Shown here: positions 25,801 to 34,394 of the stretch, piece by piece
Layout: each line of letters begins with the position of its first letter
Numbering within the stretch: the stretch's first letter is position 1
Assembly: GCA_964460075.1 (NCBI GenBank)
Contig: CAYWPC010000005.1
Location: 1 to 64,000, forward strand
From: JAMBLL01 sp964460075
Lineage (GTDB): Bacteria; Actinomycetota; Acidimicrobiia; Spongiisociales; UBA5794
Reading direction: 5' to 3'
DNA: 64,000 nt
The notes under the pieces: model-generated
What the model was told of the DNA's origin: nothing
Database searches by the model: none
Seen by the model: only the letters and a program-made list of their open reading frames with translations
Translations under genes and position numbers: made by a program

Positions 25801-26916
25801 TCAACGGAATGGTGGGGAGTAAATGAGACCCCCGTCGTACCACTGCATGTTGAAGCTTCCCTCGCGCTCAAGGTTGAGCGGTCCGAGGTTACGGTCGTAG
25901 ATCTCGCCGTAGTTGCCAACCTGCTTGATGACCTGATAGAAGGCATCCGCTGACAGTCCCATCTTCGTCTGGACCTCATCATCGGAATTACCGAGAAGTC
26001 GGGACATCTCGGGATTCACGCTCATCATGTCATCAACATTCCCTGACGTAACGCCGTTCTCTTCAGCGGCGAACGTTGCGAACACCGTCCACTGCACGAT
26101 GTCGAACCAGGTGGAGTCGTTCTGACGGACGACAGGACCTAGCGGCTCCTTGGAGATTGGCGACGTTGGGAAAATCACCCATTTATCTGCACCAGGTGTC
26201 CCGGCTGCGATGTTCGCTGCACGGTTCCCGAACAGGCCAGAGCCGTCGGTCGTAACGATGTCGCACGTACCGGCGATGAACTTGTCCATCGCGTCGGAGA
26301 AGTTCTCTACGGTCTCGAGAGAGATCGTTACGCCAGCAACTGCTGCGCCCTCAGAAATATTCTGCTCGGTGGTCGTTCCTGCATTCGTGCAGACGACTGC
26401 GCCGTCGATTGCTGCGAATCCAGCATCGACGCTCAAGCCGTCCAACCTCGCAGGATCACCCATGATCTGCTGGCCGTCGTAGAACGTCGTCGCTACGAAG
26501 TCGAGTGCCAAATCCGTGTCACGAGTCTGGGTCCAGGTCGTGTTCCGGATGAGAACGTCAATCTCGCCGGTATCCAGTGCGGCGAACCGCTCCTTCGCCG
26601 TCAACTGACGGAACTCGACAGCATTCGCGTCACCGAGAACAGCTGCGGCCACTGCGCGGCAGTAGTCGGCGTCAAAGCCCTTTACGTTTCCTTGCGGATC
26701 CGTCTCCGTGAACCCGGCAGCGCCGGTCGAGACGCCACACTTGAGCGTTCCGCGAGCAACCACTTCTGCAAGTGTTCCCTCGCCGCTCGGGGCGGCCTGG
26801 CCGCTGTCGGTCTGCTCAACCGTAGTGGTTGTTGCATCGTCGCCTTCGCTCGTGCTCGCACATGCTGCGGCCACAAGAGCGAGGACGGCAAAGAGCACAG
26901 CAAGTCGCTTCAGCAT
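25801..26916 (-). CDS. aapJ: Amino-acid ABC transporter substrate-binding lipoprotein (AapJ-like)
   Basis: The 371-residue lipoprotein has a signal peptide (residues 1-18) and a lipobox ending AAAC at Cys19. A Thr/Glu-rich linker leads into a family 3 solute-binding domain beginning TLAEVVARGTLKCGVSTG (about 53-70). FDADYCRAVAAAVLGD and the LTAKERFAALDTGEIDVLIRNTTWT region match AapJ/BztA general L-amino-acid binding proteins. GGAGGGG precedes the ATG. It is the first gene of the aap operon and is divergent from purA. A small inverted repeat lies about 40 bases upstream. Confidence 0.92.
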   Translation of the reverse strand: MLKRLAVLFAVLALVAAACASTSEGDDATTTTVEQTDSGQAAPSGEGTLAEVVARGTLKCGVSTGAAGFTETDPQGNVKGFDADYCRAVAAAVLGDANAVEFRQLTAKERFAALDTGEIDVLIRNTTWTQTRDTDLALDFVATTFYDGQQIMGDPARLDGLSVDAGFAAIDGAVVCTNAGTTTEQNISEGAAVAGVTISLETVENFSDAMDKFIAGTCDIVTTDGSGLFGNRAANIAAGTPGADKWVIFPTSPISKEPLGPVVRQNDSTWFDIVQWTVFATFAAEENGVTSGNVDDMMSVNPEMSRLLGNSDDEVQTKMGLSADAFYQVIKQVGNYGEIYDRNLGPLNLEREGSFNMQWYDGGLIYSPPFR

Positions 26917-26951
26917 GCTGTAACCCCTCCTCTTTTTTTGCTTGTAGTTAC

Positions 26952-26968
26952 GTGATGAGAAACATCAC
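26952..26968. promoter_or_regulatory. Small inverted repeat upstream of aapJ
   Basis: GTGATG (26952-26957) and CATCAC (26963-26968) are separated by 5 bases, in the aapJ-purA intergenic region (26917-27187). It could be a regulator site or a hairpin in the aapJ leader. Nothing else in this 271-base gap was recognised, apart from a TAGAAT -10 candidate (27152-27157) for purA. Confidence 0.3.
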
Positions 26969-27187
26969 TTGCCACCGTCCGTGAACGGAAGCGACTCCAA
27001 CCTAGCCATGCTCGGTGTCACCTGCCAAGCGGATCTTTTGAAATGCGCGGCAGAGATGACGAAGTCGCAGGACATCCGATACGTCAAATCCCGTCTGCGC
27101 AACGAGATGGCCCTGCGAAAGTCGAGAAGGTGCGCTGCACGAGTAAGGAAGTAGAATCTCGCCGTAATCCACATTCGGGAGGAACCG

Positions 27188-28462
27188 ATGCCCGCGTCAG
27201 TGATCCTCGGCGCCCAATGGGGTGATGAGGGCAAGGGCAAGATCACGGATCTGTTGTCCGAGAAGGCAGACGTCGTTGTCAGGTACCAAGGGGGCAACAA
27301 CGCAGGTCACACCATCGTGATCGGAGACCAGAAATTCGCGTTGAGTCTCATCCCCTCAGGAGTCCTGTATGACACGGTCACTCCCGTTATAGGAAACGGC
27401 GTGGTCGTCGACCCTAAGTGGTTCTTCGAAGAGAAGGCGACCCTGACCAATCGAGGCATCGACCCCTCCAAGGTCAAGATCTCCAACAACGCACATCTGA
27501 TCATGCCATACCACCGCAGGCTCGACGCAGTCATAGAGCGCTATCTAGGAAAGGCAATGATCGGGACGACGAAACGTGGCATCGGCCCCGCATATACGGA
27601 CAAGTTCTCCCGCGTCGGAATCCGCGTCCAGGACCTCTTTGACGAGAAGATCTTCCGAGAGAAGCTCACCGTTGCGCTCAAGATGAAGAACAAGATCCTC
27701 ATGAAGGTCTACAACCAACTCCCACTCGACTTCGATGAGATCGCGGACGAATACCTCGGATACACCGAAGCGTTGGCGCCCCACGTCACCGACACGTCGC
27801 TCCTCGTGTACAACGCCCTGCAGGCAAGCAAATCGGTTCTATTCGAGGGTGGCCAAGGCACCTTGCTCGACATCGACCACGGAACGTACCCGTTCGTCAC
27901 GTCATCGAACCCGACAGCTGGAGGCGCCCCCATCGGTATCGGCATCGGACCAACGATGATCGATAACGTCATCGGAGTAGCAAAGGCGTACATCTCGCGG
28001 GTCGGTACCGGCCCGTTTCCAACCGAGTTGCATGGCGAGATCGGTGACCGCTTGATCGATATTGGTGGCGAATACGGTGTTGTCACTGGTCGTAGGCGTC
28101 GTTGTGGATGGCTTGACATGGTCGCGTTGCGCTACTCGGTTCGCGTCAACGGCCTCACCGAGATCGCCCTCACGAAACTCGACGTGCTCTCACACTTCGA
28201 AACCATCAAGATCGCGATGGCCTACACCGCTGACGGCGAACGCTTCACCGAGTTCCCTAGACAGCAGCGGGTGCTGTACAACTGCACACCCGAATACGAG
28301 GAGCACGCTGGCTGGAATGTCGACATCTCGAGCATCGACGACTACGACGACCTGCCGAGCAACGCACGAGCCTACGTCGAGCGAATCGAGGAACTCGCCG
28401 GAGTGCCAATCAAGACGGTCTCCGTAGGTCCCGGTCGCAGAGCCACACTCCTCAGGAGATAG
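27188..28462 (+). CDS. purA: Adenylosuccinate synthetase
   Basis: PurA joins IMP and aspartate using GTP in the first step to AMP. The 424-residue protein has the N-terminal GTP-binding signature QWGDEGKGK (residues 10-18) and the catalytic region GGNNAGHTI. GTTKRGIGPAY (126-136) follows, and the C-terminal GRRRRCGWLD segment is also present. GGGAGGAA precedes the ATG. It begins the purine run and is followed 5 bases later by purD. Confidence 0.97.
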   Translation: MPASVILGAQWGDEGKGKITDLLSEKADVVVRYQGGNNAGHTIVIGDQKFALSLIPSGVLYDTVTPVIGNGVVVDPKWFFEEKATLTNRGIDPSKVKISNNAHLIMPYHRRLDAVIERYLGKAMIGTTKRGIGPAYTDKFSRVGIRVQDLFDEKIFREKLTVALKMKNKILMKVYNQLPLDFDEIADEYLGYTEALAPHVTDTSLLVYNALQASKSVLFEGGQGTLLDIDHGTYPFVTSSNPTAGGAPIGIGIGPTMIDNVIGVAKAYISRVGTGPFPTELHGEIGDRLIDIGGEYGVVTGRRRRCGWLDMVALRYSVRVNGLTEIALTKLDVLSHFETIKIAMAYTADGERFTEFPRQQRVLYNCTPEYEEHAGWNVDISSIDDYDDLPSNARAYVERIEELAGVPIKTVSVGPGRRATLLRR

Positions 28463-28467
28463 CGGGT

Positions 28468-29745
28468 ATGCGCGTCCTTCTCCTCGGCGGTGGCGGCAGG
28501 GAACATGCAATCGGGTGGAAACTCGCGCAGAGCCCTCTCCTCGACCGCCTCGTGTCGTGCCCTGGCAACCCAGGTCTGGCGCAACTCGGAGACGTCGTAC
28601 CAGACGTGGATCCCTCCAGTCCGGCCGCCGTCGTGAGACTCTGCGCTGAACGCGAGATCGACCTTGTCGTGATCGGACCGGAAGGCCCACTAGCGGCAGG
28701 AGTCGCCGACGCCCTACATGTCGCAGCAGTACCTGTGTTCGGACCAGGCGCCGCTGGAGCACGTCTCGAATCCTCGAAGTCGTTCGCCAAGGAAATCATG
28801 GCCGCCGCGCATGTTCCAACCGCTCAATCGGCCACCTACGTAGACCGCGAAGCTGCCGTCATGAGACTCGAGGAACTCGATGGGCCCTATGTGGTGAAAG
28901 CCGACGGACTCGCAGCAGGCAAAGGCGTGCTGGTGACGGAATCCATTGAGCACGCCATCACCTGGATCGACGCATGCCTCGGCGGTCGCTTCGGATCAGC
29001 CGGTGCCTCGATCGTGATCGAGGACTACCTCAAGGGCGACGAGATCTCGATCTTCTACGTCTGTGCACGAGGCGACGCTATCCCCCTCGAACCGGCACGT
29101 GACTACAAGCGGCTCGACGACGGCGACACCGGTCCCAATACGGGAGGGATGGGTGCCTATTCGCCCGTCCACGACATTCCGACTGGGCTCGTCGAGTGGA
29201 CAACCAACAACGTGACGTTGCCGGTTCTGCGAGAGTTGGCACGTCGAGGCATCACCTACACCGGATTCCTATACGTGGGTTTGATGATGACGGAGACCGG
29301 GCCGAAGGTTCTCGAGTTCAACTGCCGGCTCGGCGATCCAGAGACACAAGTGCTCATGCCGAGGCTCGAATCCGACCTCCTCCGCGTGCTCAATGCTGCG
29401 GCAACGACTGGCCTCACCGGCCAAGTGCTGGAGTGGTCACCTCAATCTGCTGTCGATGTTGTCCTTGCGTCCCAGGGATACCCAGATGACCCCGAGGTAG
29501 GTTTTGCAATCATCGGTCTCGAGCATGTGAACGAAGCACTCGTCTTCCACGCAGGCACGATCCATGCAGAGACTGGATTCCTCACGGCGGGCGGACGAGT
29601 CCTGAATGTCGTTGGGTCCGGCACCACGCTCGACGAGGCTCGGCTCGAAGCATATGCAGCGGCGAACCTGGTTCAGTTCCGTGGGAAGCAGAACCGGAGC
29701 GATATCGCACTTCGAGCATCCACACCCAGAGAGGAAGGGACATGA
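28468..29745 (+). CDS. purD: Phosphoribosylamine-glycine ligase
   Basis: PurD (GARS) ligates glycine to phosphoribosylamine with ATP. The 425-residue ATP-grasp enzyme begins MRVLLLGGGGREHAIGWKL. It has the KADGLAAGKGVLV loop (about 141-153), the PARDYKRLDDGDTGPNTGGMG signature (about 211-231, best recognised by its DxGPNTGGMG end) and the metal-binding LEFNCRLGDPETQ. It starts 5 bases after purA and overlaps purE by 4 bases. Confidence 0.97.
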   Translation: MRVLLLGGGGREHAIGWKLAQSPLLDRLVSCPGNPGLAQLGDVVPDVDPSSPAAVVRLCAEREIDLVVIGPEGPLAAGVADALHVAAVPVFGPGAAGARLESSKSFAKEIMAAAHVPTAQSATYVDREAAVMRLEELDGPYVVKADGLAAGKGVLVTESIEHAITWIDACLGGRFGSAGASIVIEDYLKGDEISIFYVCARGDAIPLEPARDYKRLDDGDTGPNTGGMGAYSPVHDIPTGLVEWTTNNVTLPVLRELARRGITYTGFLYVGLMMTETGPKVLEFNCRLGDPETQVLMPRLESDLLRVLNAAATTGLTGQVLEWSPQSAVDVVLASQGYPDDPEVGFAIIGLEHVNEALVFHAGTIHAETGFLTAGGRVLNVVGSGTTLDEARLEAYAAANLVQFRGKQNRSDIALRASTPREEGT

Positions 29746-30194
29746 CAGTGAAGGTCGCGATCTTGATGGGATCTGATAAGGACCTGCCAAAGATGGAGCC
29801 GTGCGCATCGGTCTTGCAGTCGTTCGGGGTCGATCACGAGATCCACGTCATGTCGGCTCACCGCACTCCAGAGAAGGTCGCAGAGTTTGCGGCGGCTGCT
29901 CGCGGTAACGGTTTCGGTATCGTCATCTGTGGAGCGGGGAAGGCAGCCCACCTCGCTGGAGCGGTCGCAGCGCACTCTTCCCTGCCGGTGATCGGCATCC
30001 CGATCGCGACTGGAGGGCTCGGAGGCGTCGACGCGTTGTACTCGACCGTCCAGATGCCAACCGGCATACCTGTTGCAACCGTTGCCATCGACAGCGCCGC
30101 CAACGCCGCATATCTCGCCGTGTCAATACTGTCGGTATCGGATCCGGATCTCGCTAGCCGACTTGACTCCTACAGGAAGGGCCTGAAGGGATGA
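29742..30194 (+). CDS. purE: N5-carboxyaminoimidazole ribonucleotide mutase
   Basis: PurE forms 4-carboxy-AIR. The 150-residue protein has GSDKDL (residues 10-15), the MSAHRTP loop (about 38-44) with the catalytic His, and GAGKAAHLAG. Length and motifs match the bacterial class I enzyme, which needs PurK to make its substrate; purK is not in the window. The gene overlaps both purD and purB by 4 bases (ATGA), so all three are translationally coupled. Confidence 0.95.
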   Translation: MTVKVAILMGSDKDLPKMEPCASVLQSFGVDHEIHVMSAHRTPEKVAEFAAAARGNGFGIVICGAGKAAHLAGAVAAHSSLPVIGIPIATGGLGGVDALYSTVQMPTGIPVATVAIDSAANAAYLAVSILSVSDPDLASRLDSYRKGLKG

Positions 30195-31489
30195 TCGAGC
30201 GGTACTCGACACCCGAGATGGCAGCGGTGTGGTCCGAGGACCACAAGCTCGCTGTCTGGAAAGAGGTCGAGACACTGGTCGTCGAGGCCTGGGTCGAACT
30301 CGGTGTCGCACCTCCAGAGGCAGCAGCTGCGGCAAGGCGAGCACCGAACGTCGACCCTGTGGCATGGAAGGAGAGGGAGGAGGTCACGAATCACGATGTC
30401 GCTGCTTTCGTCGACCTGCTTGCCGCGTCGGTAGAAGCCGGTGGCGAATGGATCCACTTCGGTCTGACGTCATCAGATGTGCTCGACACCGCAGGAGGGG
30501 TCCTGTTGAAGGAAGCGGGGGAACTTCTCTTGTCTGCCGTCGAGGAACTGTTCACCGTCACCAAGGACCGCGCGTTCGAGTTCAAGGACACGATCATGAT
30601 TGGTCGCACGCACGGTATCTGGGCCGAGCCGACGTCGTTCGGCTTGAAGCTTGCAAACTGGGCCTTCGAGATCGAGCGCGATCACGAGCGGCTCATCGAT
30701 GCGGTCAACGGCGTTTCCTACGGAAAGACCTCTGGTGCTGTCGGCACCTATGCACATACGCCACCCGATGTCGAGTCATTCGTGTGTGCTCGCCTGGGCC
30801 TCAACCCCGAGCCCGCATCGACGCAGGTGATCCCCCGCGATCGTCACGCTCACTTCCTCTCAGTGCTTGCACTTATCGGATCATCGATCGAGCGCTTCGC
30901 CACCGAGATCAGGCATCTTCAGCGATCCGAGGTCGCCGAGGTGAGGGAGGCGTTTCGCACAGGCCAAAAAGGATCCTCTGCCATGCCACACAAGCGGAAT
31001 CCGATCGGCTCTGAGAACCTCACTGGTATCTCGCGGCTGCTGCGCGGCTACGCATCGACTGGGCTCGAGAACGTGGCCCTGTGGCACGAGCGAGACATCT
31101 CGCATTCGAGTGTCGAGCGTGTTGTGCTCCCAGACGCCACGATCGTCCTTCACTATGCGCTCACGCGTATGAGGCGCCTCATCGAGAACCTCGTTGTTGA
31201 CACAGACCGCATGCAGAAGAATCTGGATGCAACCCGTGGCCTGGTCAGCTCACAAGCTGTGCTGCTGGCACTGATCGGCTCTGGTTATACGCGTGACGAG
31301 GCGTACCGAATCGTACAGCGCAACGCTTTGGCTGCATGGGATGGAGGCGACGCGTTGCTGGAAAGGCTCACGGCTGACCAGGATGTCGCCATCGATTCCG
31401 ATACGCTCGCTGCGTGCTTCACCCCAGAGCGCGCCCTCCGAAACGCCGACACCATCTTCAACCGTCTCTCCTCGACTGTTCTTGCGTAA
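30191..31489 (+). CDS. purB: Adenylosuccinate lyase
   Basis: PurB cleaves SAICAR and adenylosuccinate, releasing fumarate. The 432-residue protein has the superfamily signature GSSAMPHKRNPIGSEN (about 260-275) and the catalytic-His region around FGLTSSDVLDTAGG (about 92-105). It ends STVLA-stop. The final codons and TAA (31487-31489) lie inside a palindrome, so the terminator hairpin includes the stop codon. The convergent nuclease-like gene ends in the opposite arm. Confidence 0.97.
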   Translation: MIERYSTPEMAAVWSEDHKLAVWKEVETLVVEAWVELGVAPPEAAAAARRAPNVDPVAWKEREEVTNHDVAAFVDLLAASVEAGGEWIHFGLTSSDVLDTAGGVLLKEAGELLLSAVEELFTVTKDRAFEFKDTIMIGRTHGIWAEPTSFGLKLANWAFEIERDHERLIDAVNGVSYGKTSGAVGTYAHTPPDVESFVCARLGLNPEPASTQVIPRDRHAHFLSVLALIGSSIERFATEIRHLQRSEVAEVREAFRTGQKGSSAMPHKRNPIGSENLTGISRLLRGYASTGLENVALWHERDISHSSVERVVLPDATIVLHYALTRMRRLIENLVVDTDRMQKNLDATRGLVSSQAVLLALIGSGYTRDEAYRIVQRNALAAWDGGDALLERLTADQDVAIDSDTLAACFTPERALRNADTIFNRLSSTVLA

Positions 31490-31529
31490 CTGAGTCCCGC
31501 ATTGCGGGACTCAGTTACGCAAGAACAGA
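31476..31529. repeat. Palindromic repeat copy A (purB end / nuclease-like gene end)
   Basis: This 54-base segment is identical to 32470-32523. It folds into a perfect stem of 25-base arms (31476-31500 and 31504-31528) with an ATT loop. It contains the stop codons of both convergent genes and presumably acts as a bidirectional terminator. A hairpin with 25-bp perfect complementarity that also occurs intact 994 bases away is unusual for a simple terminator. Confidence 0.9.
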
Positions 31530-32429
31530 TGAGACGGTTGCTGCGGTGCGATCGGACTCGACAGTCACGTCATTCCACGTAAAGCGAAGTGTTCTCCAGC
31601 CGAGCGCCTGAGTCCGGTTTTGTTTGTCACGGTCGCGTTGAAAGGCCTGTGAGTCAGAGTGATATGAGCGGCCATCGACTTCGATCAACAGCCGACGCTC
31701 CACGTATGCAAAGTCGGCACGACACACAATCCTGCCATCGTCGCCAACGACCTCATACTGAATGGCAGGCAGTTCGATGCCCCTGTCGAAAAGGTTCCGA
31801 AGAAAGCGATCTTCAAGAAGGCTCTCGGTCCTCCCGCTCACGCCTCGGTACATATCGAGCAGAGGCCGTATGACACCAACGCCCCTTCGACCTCGCTTCG
31901 CAACCCTTGTCACGAAGGAGTCGATATCTGCAATGGTAAAGAGTTCCATCCGGATACCTGTGCTTAGCGCACGCTCGACCAGCCACGGGCTTGTCGCGCC
32001 GAGATCGACAACGGTTCTCGGAGCACTCGTCACAGGTACGCCGCCGAGCCACATCTGATCAGACGCACAGAGGTCCAGCGATTCGTGCACCGCGCAATCG
32101 TGTCGGTGTTCTCGTTGCCATCGGCGAACCACAACGTGCGTGTCCCTTGGCCGCTGATTGATCATGCCCCACAGGTACGCGGCCGAGTCATGTGAAATCG
32201 CGGCGTGAGGACCAATCGACAGCGCCTGCACGACGAGATCTTGGTCAAGCGTTGCTGGGCTTCCGCCGAACGCATAGACGGCTGGAGCACATCGCCTCAG
32301 CTGTCCTCGCGCCACTCTGCGCTCGATCATCGATGTCGATAGGCCAGCGCTGCGCAACGACTCCGCATGAATCACGCCATGCTGTTGCTCAGCAACATAC
32401 GCCGCGTGGGTATCAACTACGGTCCACAT
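31515..32429 (-). CDS. AbiEi-like / DUF559 nuclease-fold protein
   Basis: The 304-residue protein lies antisense between purB and purC. The N-terminal region (about 8-60: HGVIHAESLRSAGLSTSMIE and RRVARGQLRRCAPAVYA) resembles the winged-helix domain of type IV AbiEi-family antitoxins. The middle (SHDSAAYLWG) also fits that family. The C-terminal region carries a DUF559/Vsr-like PD-(D/E)XK pattern: ADFAYVERRLLIEVDG (about 238-253), then RDRDKQNRTQALGWRTLRF. The frame ends at TAA inside palindrome A. AGGGT before the ATG could be the ribosome-binding site. No AbiEii-type toxin partner gene is adjacent, so it is an orphan. Function unknown; a nucleic-acid nuclease or DNA-binding protein is inferred. 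Confidence 0.7.
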   Translation of the reverse strand: MWTVVDTHAAYVAEQQHGVIHAESLRSAGLSTSMIERRVARGQLRRCAPAVYAFGGSPATLDQDLVVQALSIGPHAAISHDSAAYLWGMINQRPRDTHVVVRRWQREHRHDCAVHESLDLCASDQMWLGGVPVTSAPRTVVDLGATSPWLVERALSTGIRMELFTIADIDSFVTRVAKRGRRGVGVIRPLLDMYRGVSGRTESLLEDRFLRNLFDRGIELPAIQYEVVGDDGRIVCRADFAYVERRLLIEVDGRSYHSDSQAFQRDRDKQNRTQALGWRTLRFTWNDVTVESDRTAATVSSVLA

Positions 32430-32465
32430 GCGTACACCCTGTCAAACCGAGAGCACCGTTACCAC

Positions 32466-32526
32466 CTGTCTGTTCTTGCGTAACTGAGTCCCGCATTGCG
32501 GGACTCAGTTACGCAAGAACAGACAG
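32466..32526. repeat. Palindromic repeat copy B (between nuclease-like gene and purC)
   Basis: Perfect 29-base arms (32466-32494 and 32498-32526) enclose an ATT loop. The central 54 bases are identical to copy A. Here no coding sequence ends in the hairpin: it sits upstream of the nuclease-like gene and upstream of purC. The two copies bound a 994-base unit containing that gene. Confidence 0.9.
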
Positions 32527-32556
32527 CATGGAGGTCAACAGGCAACGCCGGTCGGC

Positions 32557-32562
32557 TACCAT
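32557..32562 (+). promoter_or_regulatory. Leaderless -10 box (TACCAT) for purC
   Basis: TACCAT is followed by 7 bases and GTG (32570-32572). It would give purC-purS-purQ-purL their own promoter downstream of hairpin B, independent of purA-purB transcription. Confidence 0.55.
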
Positions 32563-32569
32563 CGCACTC

Positions 32570-33460
32570 GTGCCAGCGCTGGAACACCTTGGATCAGGCA
32601 AGGTCCGCGAGCTCTACCGCGTCGACGACGACCGCCTCCTCATCGTTGCATCCGATCGCATATCCGCCTTTGACGTCGTTCTCGGCGAGGACATCCCGCA
32701 CAAGGGTCAGGTTCTCACGGGGCTGTCACTCCACTGGTTCGAGATTCTCGATACACCGCACCATCTCCTCTCTGCGGACACGTCCACGATGGGGTTCCTC
32801 ACGCCGTCGCAGCGCTCCGCCTTTGCCGCCCGCGCGATGCTCGTGCGGGCAGCAAGCGTCATCCCGATGGAGTGCGTGATCCGTGGATATTTGTACGGAT
32901 CATCATGGAAGGAGTACATCTCAGGTGGCGGACCAACGACAGAGCATCTCCCGAATGGCTTGGAGATGGCGGACAAGCTCCAAGAGCCAATCTTCACGCC
33001 AGCGACGAAGGCGGAGAGCGGCCATGACGAGAACCTCACGGAAGCCGAGGCACGGGCCTTCGTTGGTGACGACGTGTATGAGGAACTTCGATCGCGCTCG
33101 ATGGAAATCTACCTAAGAGGTGCAGCATACGCTTCCGAGCATGGCATCATCCTCGCCGACACCAAGTTCGAATTCGGCACGATCGGCAACGAAATCGTTC
33201 TCATCGATGAAGTGTTGACGCCTGACTCGTCGCGCTACTGGCCCGCAGATGCCTGGTCCCCCGGACGAGTCATGCCATCGTTCGACAAGCAGCCCGTTAG
33301 AGACTGGCTCGATAACCAGGACGGCTGGGACAAGACTCCGCCAGCTCCGCCACTACCTCACGATGTACTCCAGGCCACCTCCGATCGATACATCGACGCA
33401 TACGAACGCCTCACCGGGGATGACTTCGACACATATCTCGACGCCATGGCTGCCTCATGA
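32570..33460 (+). CDS. purC: SAICAR synthetase
   Basis: PurC ligates aspartate to CAIR with ATP. The 296-residue protein contains LGSGKVRELY, DDRLLIVASDRISAFDVVL and the C-terminal LADTKFEFG segment, as in the longer PurC form. The start is chosen at GTG 32570, which gives VPALEHLGSGKVREL and fits the leaderless box; an in-frame ATG at 32528 would add 14 residues without homology. It overlaps purS by 4 bases. Confidence 0.95.
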   Translation: MPALEHLGSGKVRELYRVDDDRLLIVASDRISAFDVVLGEDIPHKGQVLTGLSLHWFEILDTPHHLLSADTSTMGFLTPSQRSAFAARAMLVRAASVIPMECVIRGYLYGSSWKEYISGGGPTTEHLPNGLEMADKLQEPIFTPATKAESGHDENLTEAEARAFVGDDVYEELRSRSMEIYLRGAAYASEHGIILADTKFEFGTIGNEIVLIDEVLTPDSSRYWPADAWSPGRVMPSFDKQPVRDWLDNQDGWDKTPPAPPLPHDVLQATSDRYIDAYERLTGDDFDTYLDAMAAS

Positions 33461-33705
33461 CGTACACATTCGTTGTCCGAATCGGGCGAAAGCCCGGACT
33501 CTCCGATCCTGAAGGAACAACCACAGCCAAGGCCCTCAAAGACCTGGGATTCGACGAGGTCAGCAGTGTCACATTCGGACGCACGATCACCCTCGAAGTC
33601 GATGCAGACTCCGAGATTGCCGCCAGAACCCGCATCGACGCAATGTGCTCCAAGCTGCTTGCAAACCCGGTGATGGAGCACTACATCATCGAGGCAGTGT
33701 CGTGA
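33457..33705 (+). CDS. purS: FGAM synthase subunit PurS
   Basis: PurS is the small bridging subunit that, with PurQ and small PurL, converts FGAR to FGAM. The 82-residue protein has the typical ferredoxin-like pattern, with KPGLSDPEGTTTAKALKDLG (about 12-31) and the C-terminal NPVMEHYIIE. It overlaps both neighbours by 4 bases, so stoichiometric synthesis by translational coupling is likely. Confidence 0.93.
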   Translation: MTYTFVVRIGRKPGLSDPEGTTTAKALKDLGFDEVSSVTFGRTITLEVDADSEIAARTRIDAMCSKLLANPVMEHYIIEAVS

Positions 33706-34394
33706 CAATCGCCGTTGTGGTGTTCCCAGGAACCAACTGCGAACACGACATCACCTACGCGCTCGAACTGATCGGAGCCGACGTCGACCAGGTGTGGCAC
33801 CACGACACGGATCTCTCTGGCGCAAGCGGTGTGGTGTTGCCAGGAGGCTTCGCCCACGGCGACTATCTCCGCACAGGGGCAATCGCCCGCTTCTCCCCTG
33901 TCATGGCAGAAGTTGAACGCCTCGCTGCCGAGGGTGTTCCGATCATCGGAATCTGCAACGGATTCCAGATCCTCTGTGAAGCAGGCATCCTTCCAGGCGG
34001 ACTGATCGCCAACAGGGACCTCCGGTTCATCTGCAAACCCGTCTATGTCCGGGTTGAGTCCACCAACAGTGTGCTCACGCGGGCAGCCGATGTAGGCCAG
34101 ATTCTACGCATCCCCCTCAACTCGTTCGAAGGCAACTACATCCCAACCGATCACACCGCACCCGACGATGACGACGGCGTGATTCTGCGATACTGCGATG
34201 CTTCCGGCACGGTTGACGACACATCGAATCCAAACGGATCCACGAGATCCATCGCAGGCGTCGCCAACAACATCGGTAATGTCGCCGCACTGATGCCGCA
34301 CCCCGAACGAGCAGTCGAAGACATTCTCGGCTCTGTCGACGGACGAGTGCTCATCGAATCGTTTGTCGCGTCGGTCGAGACCGTCCACGCATGA
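33702..34394 (+). CDS. purQ: FGAM synthase glutaminase subunit PurQ
   Basis: This class I glutamine amidotransferase of 230 residues supplies ammonia to PurL. The catalytic Cys is in GICNGFQIL (about residues 84-92), and the His-Glu pair lies in MPHPERAVE near the C-terminus. The VVVFPGTNCEHD opening is typical. The start is the GTG overlapping the purS stop (GTGA); the upstream open frame has no homology. Confidence 0.95.
   Translation: MTIAVVVFPGTNCEHDITYALELIGADVDQVWHHDTDLSGASGVVLPGGFAHGDYLRTGAIARFSPVMAEVERLAAEGVPIIGICNGFQILCEAGILPGGLIANRDLRFICKPVYVRVESTNSVLTRAADVGQILRIPLNSFEGNYIPTDHTAPDDDDGVILRYCDASGTVDDTSNPNGSTRSIAGVANNIGNVAALMPHPERAVEDILGSVDGRVLIESFVASVETVHA

Noticed and set aside
27056..27154. 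32-codon basic frame upstream of purA
   Set aside because: It has a plausible ATG but no Shine-Dalgarno, no leaderless box and no recognised homology; its stop overlaps the probable purA -10 box.
26917..27187. Purine riboswitch upstream of purA
   Set aside because: The conserved three-way-junction elements of the guanine/adenine riboswitch were not seen; only a short inverted repeat and a -10 candidate are present.
31476..32526. Integron attC or CRISPR interpretation of the palindromes
   Set aside because: Only two copies, no integrase or cas gene, no R'/R'' attC core, and the spacing of 994 bases does not fit CRISPR spacers.
32192..32569. Upstream extension of purC through hairpin B
   Set aside because: The open frame crosses the palindrome and the antisense gene without homology; PurC begins at the GTG at 32570.
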